From: Mimachlamys varia | Taxonomy: Eukaryota; Mollusca; Bivalvia; Pectinida; Pectinidae | Length of the DNA: 64,000 nucleotides | Direction: 5' to 3' | NCBI GenBank assembly: GCA_947623455.1 | Contig: OX392527.1 | Span: 4,956,001-5,020,000, forward strand | In this document: positions 44,101 to 46,213 of the stretch, piece after piece | Numbering within the stretch: the first letter of the stretch is position 1 | Layout: each line of letters starts with the position of its first letter | Notes under the pieces: model-generated | What the model was told of the DNA's origin: nothing | Seen by the model: only the letters and a program-made list of their open reading frames with translations | Database searches by the model: none | Program-made: the position numbers and the translations under genes

Positions 44101-45887
44101 TTTCAGATCTTCCACCATAAACTGACACATGCCACACAACACATCCTCCTTCAGACCCTCGCTCAGTGGCAGCAAGGAGGGGGCACCTGTCACAGAAATA
44201 GCTATATTTTCCTTGTATAAAATTTCACCACAAAAATCTGTATTCTTTATCATAACAATCGCATCTTATCACAAACAAATATACGCTAGCTATGATATAA
44301 GTAATATACAAAAACTATATAACATACATGTTTAGTTTTAATATACGTATTAAACAAAAACTATAATATATGTAACGTACAAAAACTATATACACGCTAG
44401 CTATAATACACGTAATATACAAAAAAACTATATATACGTAACGTACAAAATCGATATACACGCTAGCTATAATACACGTAATATACAAAAACTATAATAT
44501 ACGTAATATACAAAAAAACTATAATATACGTAATATACAAAATCGATATACACGCTAGCTATAATACACGTAATATACAAAAAACTATATATACGTAACG
44601 TACAAAAACTATATTCACGCTAGCTATAATATACGTAATATACAAAAAACTATATATACGTAACGTACAAAATCGATATACACGCTAGCTATAATATACG
44701 TAATATACAAAATCGATATACACGCTAGCTATAATATACGTAATATACAAAATCGATATACACGCTAGCTATAATATACGTAATATACAAAATCGATATA
44801 CACGCTAGCTATAATATACGTAATATACAAAAAAACTATATACACGCTAGCTATAATACACGTTACATAAAAAATCTATATGTGCGCTAGCTATAACATG
44901 AATGAATTAAATATATGTATATATACGCTAGCTATAATATAAGTAATATGCAAAAACCTATGTATAGGCTAGCATGAAAAACCTATATATTCACCCTAAG
45001 AATTAGAGTTGGAATAATTTTTAACATATTTGTGTTGTTTTGGAATACAAACAAGTTATTCTATGATCTTGGACATTCCAAATGATGTTCAAGCCAAATT
45101 ATAGGATACTTTAAATCAGTCCCTTAATACTACTGTATCTTGAATGATACGTGGACCTGCACGAGATATACACATTTATAAATATCTCTTGTAAGCGGTA
45201 AGTATATTACACCAACATTTGCTATAAAGTTTTATACGTCTCGGATTTACTTTATCAGCGTCTTATTCCAAACAGTATTTTGTAAGTCGTCCAGAGTGAT
45301 GGAGTTGTGGATTTCTGTATGGAATATAATCAGATAACGTTTGTTATCTTTTGTACACGCGTACGTACTGTATATTCAATATATTTGTACTAAATAATTC
45401 TAAAAATAGTGCACATATATTTAAAATCAATGACTACAAATATAATTTGGTTTAAATTCTAAATCCGTGATCTATACCATCTATGATAAGTCATTGTCCA
45501 TCCAAGTATTGACTCCATGTATATTACTGATGCATTTACACCTGAATAAATATTATTATTAATTTATCACTATCAGCTAGACAGCTAATTTTTTATGAAT
45601 TTCGTCATGATTGGGTCCAATTCATTCACATAGACAAGAAATTGATGGAGTGGGAGTTACTTAATAATCAAATGATAGTGTCGGCGATGTTTTGTAGTAT
45701 ATGGTCCCTAAGCTATGTAAATGTAAAGACATTGAACGTTGACCACTGATATATCACCCACCTTGTATTTCATCCACTCTACGTTTTCCGCATATTCTCA
45801 ACAAAAAATATTGTTTAACATAATATTATACTTACTGTGTACATAACCAAAAGTTAGAATCAAACAACAAAATAATTTCCGATCCAT
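1966..45887 (-). CDS. Giant prosaposin-like protein, 32 exons, complete
   Basis: Spliced gene read on the minus strand. Saposins are small lysosomal or secreted lipid-binding proteins released from a precursor; each domain has six cysteines in three disulfides. The order is signal peptide (exon 1), saposin domain 1 (exons 2-4), 2 (5-6), truncated 3 (7-8), 4 (9-10), linker (11), 5 (12-13), linker (14), 6 (15-16), linker (17), 7 (18-19), linker (20), 8 (21-22), acidic linker (23), 9 (24-25), divergent 10 (26-27), 11 (28-29), 12 (30-32). All junctions keep phase and total about 1353 codons. Vertebrate prosaposin has four saposin domains, so this is a threefold expansion. N-glycosylation sequons recur near the third cysteine. 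The family call is firm. Lipid specificity cannot be read. Alternative lengths are possible because of splice-site arrays in the introns. Confidence 0.9.
2215..6555. repeat. Tandem array, 43-bp unit, about 100 copies
   Basis: The unit reads GGGCTGGTTGTA..GAG, then AGTCACTTATAACAAAG. There are at least three sub-families (CGGAGAAGACTGTC, CGGAGTAGACAATC, GAGAGGGGACAGTC types), arranged in blocks and higher-order alternation. It fills the intron between exons 31 and 32 of the prosaposin-like gene. No copy of either flanking splice site is obvious, although the minus strand has a CTCCCTACAACCAG motif in many units. Confidence 0.95.
6637..6699 (-). CDS. Prosaposin-like exon 31: saposin domain 12, middle
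   Basis: Acceptor TCTATTTACAG|GAGC, donor ACACAG|GTACTTG; 63 nt, phase 0. It encodes EHIKMYMGNVCERLPAPHS with Cys3. This short exon makes domain 12 a three-exon domain like domain 1. Confidence 0.8.
6836..6948 (-). CDS. Prosaposin-like exon 30: saposin domain 12, first part
   Basis: Acceptor TTTGTGGCAG|GTTCC, donor GACTAT|GTAAGTA; 113 nt, entry phase 1, exit phase 0. It contains DWECNICKNTLSTMNTLL with the CxxC pair. Confidence 0.85.
7044..7138. repeat. Dispersed repeat, copy A
   Basis: It shares CTTTTGTTAACGC and GGTTTAATCGATTTTGAGT with 24678-24825 and 32296-32435. All three copies lie in introns of the prosaposin-like gene in the same orientation. Confidence 0.5.
7143..8060. repeat. Tandem array, 48-bp unit, 19 copies, seeded by the exon 29 donor
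   Basis: Read on the minus strand each unit is GTAATTATAACTTACTGG, then ATAGGTGTCCCATAAAC, then ATGTGTGGTAAAG, and its end matches the end of exon 29 (ATGTGTGGTCAAG|GTAATTATAAC). Three units carry AAAG|GTAAGTATGAC, a better donor than the native one. The exon frame stays open through all units (16 residues each, with a Cys-Pro and a CGK motif). Confidence 0.95.
8057..8153 (-). CDS. Prosaposin-like exon 29: saposin domain 11, C-half
   Basis: Acceptor GTTTATTTAG|TGTG, minimal donor GTCAAG|GTAATTA; 97 nt, exit phase 1. It contains CEDSVLEVVGEFDKGLD, EFC and NMCGQ. The reading frame does not stop at the donor: it runs on through all 19 copies of the 48-bp array to about 7134. Because 48 is a multiple of three, any of the duplicated donors also joins exon 30 in frame, so longer versions of this exon are possible. 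Confidence 0.8.
8262..9240. repeat. Tandem array, 31-bp unit, about 31 copies
   Basis: The unit is TTTTGGTATATATTACCGTC plus AGATAAAGAGG. It lies in the intron between exons 28 and 29. No splice junction is copied. Confidence 0.95.
9410..9556 (-). CDS. Prosaposin-like exon 28: saposin domain 11, N-half
   Basis: Acceptor TTGTTTACAG|GTGTT, donor TACGCC|GTAAAGG; 147 nt, phase 0. It contains SCDVCEFVVKAVNVML, a sequon NKT, and Cys3 in MKLCSYFPAPY. Confidence 0.85.
9570..11893. repeat. Tandem array, 55-bp unit, about 42 copies, seeded by the end of exon 27
   Basis: On the minus strand each unit reads CTGTTACAG|GAAGTGTCCGTAGTC, AGACAGGAG|GTAAGTGATC. The end of exon 27 reads CTGATACAG, GACGCGTCCGTAGTC, AAAAAGGAG|GTAAGTGATC, so the unit is a copy of that junction. 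Each unit has an acceptor-like TACAG, 24 bases (EVSVVRQE in the exon 27 frame) and a consensus donor. The gap from donor to next acceptor is 31 nt. Some units have one or two deletions in the 24 bases. Confidence 0.95.
11894..12001 (-). CDS. Prosaposin-like exon 27: divergent saposin domain 10, second part
   Basis: Acceptor TTATACACAG|GCTGC, donor AAGGAG|GTAAGTGAT; 108 nt, phase 0. It encodes TICRASCPPRHRR, then LLSLIQDASVVKKE. Domain 10 thus has four cysteines and a basic loop. The exon's last 24 bases (after ATACAG) and its donor are the seed of the 55-bp array at 9570-11895, whose units can act as 24-nt microexons. Confidence 0.8.
12002..12396. other. Intron 26, unique sequence
   Basis: This is the intron between exons 26 and 27. 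It is unique sequence with no array and no recognisable element. Confidence 0.5.
12397..12494 (-). CDS. Prosaposin-like exon 26: divergent saposin domain 10, first part
   Basis: Acceptor TTTATCTAG|GTACC, donor GTGGAG|GTAGGTT; 98 nt, entry phase 1, exit phase 0. It contains LMCEACHSLVELTNPELY with the CxxC pair but no Cys3. Confidence 0.8.
12555..12901. mobile_element. MITE with ~32-bp terminal inverted repeats
   Basis: The left end is GGGCCCTGTTTTACTATTT followed by ATTAACAAAACTGGAT. The right end, reversed, is GGGGCGCCGTTTTACTATT followed by AACAAAACTGGAT. The inside is a run of GATATCCAAAATT-type palindromic short repeats. ATA lies on both sides, a possible 3-bp target duplication as in PIF/Harbinger-type elements. 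No transposase is present. Confidence 0.75.
13088..16798. repeat. Tandem array, 45-bp unit, about 82 copies, seeded by the exon 25 donor
   Basis: On the minus strand each unit reads ACATGTGTACAGACAAAC, TTCTGTGTGAATG|GTAAGTTATAG. Exon 25 ends ACATGTACACAGGCAACC, TTCTGTGTGAATG|GTAAGTTATAG. The intron therefore has some 80 near-identical consensus donors. Extending the exon into the array meets TAG at once (GGT AAG TTA TAG). Variants alternate GTACAC and GTGTAC, and a few one-base deletions occur. Confidence 0.95.
16799..16889 (-). CDS. Prosaposin-like exon 25: saposin domain 9, C-half
   Basis: Acceptor TTCTTTTTAG|TGCC, donor GAATG|GTAAGTTAT; 91 nt, exit phase 1. It contains APKVVATIEAGVDPETTC and FCVNG. 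Its last ~32 bases plus the donor are the seed of the 45-bp array that fills the next intron. Confidence 0.9.
17204..17341 (-). CDS. Prosaposin-like exon 24: saposin domain 9, N-half
   Basis: Acceptor ATTTTGTTGCAG|GCTG, donor ACAGCG|GTGAGTT; 138 nt, phase 0. It contains RCELCELMIGILDRYI, sequons NST and NET, and Cys3 in YNLCSVLPSSL. Confidence 0.9.
17345..18450. repeat. Tandem array, 57-bp unit, about 19 copies, abutting the exon 24 acceptor
   Basis: The unit is AGCCAAATCTCAGGTACAC plus AAATACCAAAGTGTTACT and an AT-rich tail. It starts a few bases from the acceptor of exon 24; the shared word is AGCCAAATCTCAG. The unit covers the presumptive branch-point region but not the AG. A few units have an extra inner duplication (17950 and 18310). 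Confidence 0.95.
18451..18961. other. Intron 23, unique AT-rich sequence
   Basis: Unique AT-rich intron sequence with a short CA microsatellite near 18800-18815 and a partial duplication (GATGAAGG.. with CACACATGA). Nothing else was recognised. Confidence 0.5.
18962..19488 (-). CDS. Prosaposin-like exon 23: long Glu-Pro repeat linker
   Basis: Acceptor ATTTCAAAG|ATACACG, donor GTGAGG|GTATGTT; 527 nt, entry phase 1, exit phase 0, about 175 residues. It is a degenerate tandem of 7-8 residue units of the type EEEPRVE and EEEPSVE, strongly acidic with no cysteine, so probably an extended spacer. The acceptor has a weak pyrimidine tract, but it is the one that restores phase with exon 22. The same DNA is open in other frames only because of its repeat nature. 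Confidence 0.8.
19742..19832 (-). CDS. Prosaposin-like exon 22: saposin domain 8, C-half
   Basis: Acceptor TATCCAACAG|TGTAAC, donor TAATG|GTAGGAA; 91 nt, exit phase 1. It contains APQLVKAVESGFDPLRAC and AVKLCTNG. Confidence 0.9.
19880..22530. repeat. Tandem array, 28-bp unit, about 95 copies
   Basis: The unit is GACAGTTATCTCTACAGAAA plus CATTTACC, in the intron between exons 21 and 22. On the plus strand each unit holds TTTTCTCTACAG, a perfect acceptor-like motif, though the gene is on the minus strand. On the minus strand each unit holds GTCG|GTAAATG, a donor-like word. The right-hand part is more diverged (GGAACA, TCTTCAGG variants). Confidence 0.95.
22551..22675. repeat. Three copies of a 42-bp unit
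   Basis: The units start TGACGTGATTACCTTC and end CCACTCACA, directly after the 28-bp array. Confidence 0.85.
22676..23268. other. Intron 21 remainder, unique
   Basis: AT-rich unique intron sequence downstream of exon 21 (minus strand). No gene or repeat was recognised. Confidence 0.4.
23269..23403 (-). CDS. Prosaposin-like exon 21: saposin domain 8, N-half
   Basis: Acceptor CTTGTTTAG|GATGAC, donor GGCGTG|GTAAGTA; 135 nt, phase 0. It contains KCDLCEFVINLLDKYI, sequons NAT and NST, and Cys3 in YELCGFLPKDL. The acceptor and first six coding bases are the seed of the 39-bp array immediately upstream (23404-23960). Confidence 0.9.
23404..23960. repeat. Tandem array, 39-bp unit, about 14 copies, seeded by the exon 21 acceptor
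   Basis: On the minus strand each unit reads AATTGTACTTCTCTTGTTTAG|GATGACA, and the authentic acceptor reads CTTGTTTAG|GATGACA. The intron therefore presents more than a dozen full pyrimidine-tract acceptors before the real one. Read in frame each false exon gives D-D-T-C-stop. Each unit also holds CACGTG. Confidence 0.95.
23961..24163. other. Intron 20, unique
   Basis: Short AT-rich intron remainder between exon 20 and the 39-bp array. Nothing recognised. Confidence 0.4.
24164..24363 (-). CDS. Prosaposin-like exon 20: acidic linker with internal duplication
   Basis: Acceptor ATTTTCCTAG|GAACA, donor TTCGGG|GTAACTA; 200 nt, entry phase 1, exit phase 0. A 39-nt coding unit (EEEEPQQVPELEE) occurs twice in tandem with a degenerate third, then an amphipathic stretch. 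It parallels the Glu-rich linkers of exons 8 and 23. Confidence 0.85.
24505..24595 (-). CDS. Prosaposin-like exon 19: saposin domain 7, C-half
   Basis: Acceptor CCCTATCAG|TGTGAC, donor AAATG|GTAAGGA; 91 nt, exit phase 1. It contains APGLVEAIDSGFDPVRAC and INICVNG. Confidence 0.9.
24678..24825. repeat. Dispersed repeat, copy B
   Basis: It shares AGAAGACG.TTACTC, GTGGTCTTATTCTCTTGT and GGTTTAATCG with 32296-32435, and its second half with 7044-7138. It lies in the intron between exons 18 and 19. Confidence 0.55.
24826..25320. other. Intron 18 remainder, unique
   Basis: AT-rich unique intron sequence; nothing recognised. Confidence 0.4.
25321..25455 (-). CDS. Prosaposin-like exon 18: saposin domain 7, N-half
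   Basis: Acceptor TCATTCCAG|GATAC, donor TCTACT|GTGAGAG; 135 nt, phase 0. It contains KCELCKLVINLMDQYI, sequons NTS and NGT, and Cys3 in FKLCDLLPGDI. Confidence 0.9.
25647..25717 (-). CDS. Prosaposin-like exon 17: short charged linker
   Basis: Acceptor CTGTTTACAG|GCAAA, donor CTCGGG|GTAAGAT; 71 nt, entry phase 1, exit phase 0. It encodes 24 residues rich in Glu, Asp and Lys (GEEIEDRVKDVEEDLELG), probably helical, between domains 6 and 7. Confidence 0.85.
25866..25956 (-). CDS. Prosaposin-like exon 16: saposin domain 6, C-half
   Basis: Acceptor TACTTACAG|TGTAAT, donor TGGAG|GTAAATA; 91 nt, exit phase 1. It contains APQVVIAVESGLDPTTAC and FVKLC. Confidence 0.9.
25990..26955. repeat. Tandem array, 38-bp unit, about 25 copies
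   Basis: The unit is AGAACTTGCTATATTTAGTA plus TCTGTCGCCATGGTTTTA, in the intron between exons 15 and 16. Single-base variants alternate along it (TTTAGTA/TTGAGTA/TTAAGTA). No flanking splice site is copied. Confidence 0.95.
27092..27226 (-). CDS. Prosaposin-like exon 15: saposin domain 6, N-half
   Basis: Acceptor TTAAACAG|GATGC, donor AGTATA|GTAAGTT; 135 nt, phase 0. It contains KCDVCKAIINIIDNYL, sequons NKT and NIT, and Cys3 in YGLCADLPGSF. Confidence 0.9.
27418..30715. repeat. Tandem array, 38-bp unit, about 86 copies
   Basis: The unit is GACCTATGTTGCCCTGTAAG plus ACCGATATTTCTCTCTCA, in the intron between exons 14 and 15. On the minus strand each unit holds ATCGGTCTTACAG|GG, an acceptor-like motif. 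Several sub-variants cluster (GACATTTCTTTCTC near 28600-28780; ATATATCTCTC near 29810-30300). Confidence 0.95.
30737..30792. repeat. 56-bp near-perfect hairpin
   Basis: GTTACATCCATATT at the left pairs with AATATGGATGTAAC at the right, with an inner TGAAGCC/GGCTTCA stem. It lies about 100 bases into the intron after the GC donor of exon 14 and could fold in the pre-mRNA. Confidence 0.7.
30896..31008 (-). CDS. Prosaposin-like exon 14: linker, GC-AG donor
   Basis: Acceptor TACTTCACAG|GAACA; 113 nt, entry phase 1, exit phase 0. Reads TPTQVQAEDLQPYVTHEKEG and continues to GNPE. The only donor that keeps phase with exon 15 is CCAGAG|GCAAGT, the consensus for GC-AG introns. A GT four bases further (GCAA|GTAATC) would break phase. 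Confidence 0.75.
31325..31412 (-). CDS. Prosaposin-like exon 13: saposin domain 5, C-half
   Basis: Acceptor CATTACAG|TGTATG, donor TAGTG|GTCTGTA; 88 nt, exit phase 1. It contains APRIVQLLETGFDPSSVC. The donor GTCTGT is weak compared with GTATGT of its duplicate, exon 10. Confidence 0.85.
31548..31688 (-). CDS. Prosaposin-like exon 12: saposin domain 5, N-half
   Basis: Acceptor ACCGACTAG|GCCGG, donor AACTAC|GTAAGTC; 141 nt, phase 0. It contains LECELCKALVDEL, sequons NRS and NAT, and Cys3 in YQLCGEVPGAL. A duplicate of exon 9. Confidence 0.9.
31941..32076. mobile_element. Palindromic MITE-like element
   Basis: Two ~46-bp arms, both starting ATCTTACACKCGTGTC and including ATATGGAATTTATTAAAC, face each other around a ~45-bp centre. 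The intron is that between exons 11 and 12. A foldback element is likely. Confidence 0.65.
32296..32435. repeat. Dispersed repeat, copy C
   Basis: Homologous to 24678-24825 and 7044-7138 (GTGCTTTTACGAGAGTCTCC, GGTATTCTCTGATT). It ends in a T-run on the plus strand. Confidence 0.55.
32570..32760. repeat. Tandem array, 42-bp unit, ~5 copies, seeded by the exon 11 donor
   Basis: On the minus strand each unit reads GTAAGCAACAATGTTTTAAC, TGATACTCTCCAG, AATATCGAG. It includes the donor GAG|GTAAGC and an acceptor-like CTCTCCAG. It is listed within exon 11 as well because it stays in frame. Confidence 0.9.
32578..32789 (-). CDS. Prosaposin-like exon 11: linker with five nested in-frame donors
   Basis: Acceptor TTTGTTCTAG|CCG, entry phase 1. 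The minimal exon is 32746-32789 (44 nt: AVALTEEQEEFENIE), ending GAG|GTAAGC. A 42-bp tandem repeat then copies this junction, giving further donors (two GAG|GTAAGC, one GAG|GTAATC, and GAG|GTGAGT at 32578). Every one leaves phase 0 and the sequence between is open, adding units of NIEVSNNVLTDTLQ. The linker can therefore be about 15 to 71 residues. Which donor is used cannot be seen; the span given is the longest form. Confidence 0.65.
33225..34580. repeat. Tandem array, 52-bp unit, about 26 copies
   Basis: The unit is GATTCAGCAATCACTGAAGG plus TACGACGTACAATTGCTCAT and AGCACTCGTACA, in the intron between exons 10 and 11. It contains two small palindromes (TACGACGTA-type and CAATTG). Confidence 0.95.
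34884..34971 (-). CDS. Prosaposin-like exon 10: saposin domain 4, C-half
   Basis: Acceptor TATTTGCAG|TGTTTG, donor TAGTG|GTATGTA; 88 nt, exit phase 1. It contains APRVVQLLENGFD and three cysteines. It shares most residues with exon 13 (APRIVQLLETGFD), so domains 4 and 5 duplicated as a two-exon unit. Confidence 0.9.
34985..35699. other. Intron 9, unique
   Basis: The intron between exons 9 and 10. Unique, low-complexity AT-rich sequence; no gene, array or recognised element. Confidence 0.4.
35700..35840 (-). CDS. Prosaposin-like exon 9: saposin domain 4, N-half
   Basis: Acceptor TATATCAG|GCTAAC, donor AACTTT|GTAAGTG; 141 nt, phase 0. It contains LECELCKLLVFEL, sequons NQS and NAT, and Cys3 in YKLCEEAPGAL. 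It is closest in sequence to exon 12, a recent duplicate. Confidence 0.9.
36041..36196 (-). CDS. Prosaposin-like exon 8: end of truncated domain 3 plus acidic linker
   Basis: Acceptor TTGGCCAG|GCGGG, donor ATTCAG|GTAAGCA; 156 nt, phase 0. It starts AGEKACLEIRGVC (Cys5, Cys6), then a linker with runs of Glu. Together with exon 7 the domain lacks exactly Cys3 and Cys4, which pair with each other in saposins, so the loss is structurally self-consistent. Confidence 0.8.
36351..36578. repeat. 82-bp unit, 2.8 copies
   Basis: The unit starts GGGGGATACATCATGGCAAC; copies begin at 36351, 36433 and 36515 and are almost identical. It lies in the intron between exons 7 and 8, next to the truncated domain. 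Confidence 0.9.
36619..36692 (-). CDS. Prosaposin-like exon 7: truncated saposin domain 3, first part
   Basis: Acceptor CAACACAG|CTGAC, donor GGAAAG|GTAAGTAC; 74 nt, entry phase 1, exit phase 0. It encodes LTCDLCQSSMKDAFGK, only the first helix and the CxxC pair. The rest of a normal N-half, including Cys3, is missing. Confidence 0.8.
37019..37109 (-). CDS. Prosaposin-like exon 6: saposin domain 2, C-half
   Basis: Acceptor CCAACAG|TGTAAG, donor TCAA|GTAAGAC; 91 nt, entry phase 0, exit phase 1. It begins at Cys4 and ends GIDPEKGCIAINVC with Cys5 and Cys6. The 88-91 nt size and phase match exons 10, 13, 16, 19, 22 and 25, a clear tandem-duplicated exon type. Confidence 0.9.
37271..37414 (-). 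CDS. Prosaposin-like exon 5: saposin domain 2, N-half
   Basis: Acceptor TTTGAACAG|ATTG, donor AACTTT|GTAAGTC; 144 nt, phase 0. It contains CEICEFLIQIL, two sequons (NQT, NNT) and Cys3 in MQICGGLP. This N-half layout recurs in exons 9, 12, 15, 18, 21 and 24. Confidence 0.9.
37863..38087 (-). CDS. Prosaposin-like exon 4: end of saposin domain 1 plus linker
   Basis: Acceptor AATTTTCAG|GATCC, donor CCAAAG|GTATACC; 225 nt, phase 0 both ends. It opens with DPKSACEELKVC, the classic closing motif with Cys5 and Cys6, then a charged ~60-residue linker rich in D, E and K before domain 2. Confidence 0.85.
38557..38676 (-). CDS. Prosaposin-like exon 3: saposin domain 1, middle
   Basis: Acceptor TGTTTTAG|TCACAA, donor GCAATC|GTAAGTG; 120 nt, phase 0 at both ends. 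It carries Cys3 (DDICNRL) and Cys4 (ETCTSMV) in one exon, unlike the internal domains where an intron separates them. It ends in the helix LPALFAKISGAI. Confidence 0.85.
38937..43330. repeat. Tandem array, 33-bp unit, about 133 copies
   Basis: The unit is TACACGTACAACACTCATGT plus TTATAGTGACCGG (or TGATGGG), in the intron between exons 2 and 3. Being a multiple of three with few stops it is open for hundreds of codons on both strands (11-residue units such as SVVRVPVTINM on the minus strand and FIVTGTRTTLM on the plus). These are judged by-products of repetition. Confidence 0.95.
43506..43615. mobile_element. 110-bp palindromic MITE
   Basis: Arms of about 50 bp begin GTAAGATAGGGATATTCCAC on the left and, reversed, GTAAGAAAGGGAAATTCCAC on the right, with GGGGTTTTCAA.TTTGG in both. 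The loop is only about 10 bases. It lies in the intron between exons 2 and 3. Confidence 0.75.
44074..44186 (-). CDS. Prosaposin-like exon 2: saposin domain 1, first part
   Basis: Acceptor TGTGACAG|GTGCC, donor ACTGAG|GTGAAT; 113 nt, entry phase 1, exit phase 0. It encodes the mature N-terminus and the CxxC pair of domain 1 (LCGMCQFMVEDL), followed by a glycosylation sequon NTT. Confidence 0.85.
44340..44960. repeat. AT-rich tandem array, ~40-bp unit
   Basis: The unit contains CGATATACACGCTAGCTATA and ATATACGTAATATACAAAA, with GCTAGC at its centre. It is irregular, with partial units, in intron 1 of the prosaposin-like gene. Confidence 0.9.
44961..45835. other. Intron 1 unique sequence
   Basis: AT-rich unique intron sequence between exon 1 and the 40-bp array. 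Nothing recognised. Confidence 0.5.
45836..45887 (-). CDS. Prosaposin-like exon 1: start codon and signal peptide
   Basis: ATG at 45887-45885 opens MDRKLFCCLILTFGYVH, a basic residue followed by a hydrophobic core, typical of a secretory signal peptide. An in-frame TAA lies three codons upstream, fixing the start. The donor is A|GTAAGTATA, phase 1. Joined to exon 2 the sequence runs VHS-APS, a plausible signal peptidase site. Confidence 0.85.
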
Positions 45888-46075
45888 TATGAGTTAATTT
45901 TTCTATAAGTCACACATCCAAGCAGAAAACTTCACAGGTAAAACGACCATCACAACAAGAATGCAAGCACACTTTGAACGGTAGATCACATGTAAGTCAT
46001 GTGATTAAATGACCCCGTGGTGTGAACTTTGGTGTAATAGTCACGTGACAGTGTACAAAAATACGACTGAGCGCG
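45888..46075. promoter_or_regulatory. Bidirectional promoter with CLEAR-type E-box
   Basis: This 188-bp interval separates the two divergent start codons, so it must hold both 5' UTRs and the shared core promoter. It contains the palindrome GTCACGTGAC at 46040-46049, identical to the CLEAR consensus bound by TFEB/TFE3/MITF in vertebrates (HLH-30 in nematodes), and two further E-boxes, ATCACATG and TCATGTGA, at about 45986-46008. No clear TATA box is seen. Binding is inferred from motif identity and gene function. Confidence 0.6.
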
Positions 46076-46213
46076 ATGGCGGACGACAAAAATAATCACA
46101 AACTGATGGATGATGAGTATGGCCACCGACAGTATGTTCCCCAACCTTTGTGTGGACGAACAACATTCAGTTGTAACAAATTACTTCTCTTCTTGTATCA
46201 GCTACTGTATCTG
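46076..46213 (+). CDS. Tetraspanin exon 1
   Basis: ATG in GCGCGATGGCG; 46 codons, ends TATCTG|GTAAGTAAG in phase 0. It encodes the N-terminal tail with a Tyr- and Asp-rich stretch, a juxtamembrane Cys (SCNK) that could be palmitoylated, and the start of TM1. The ATG is 188 bp from the oppositely oriented start of the prosaposin-like gene. Confidence 0.85.
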
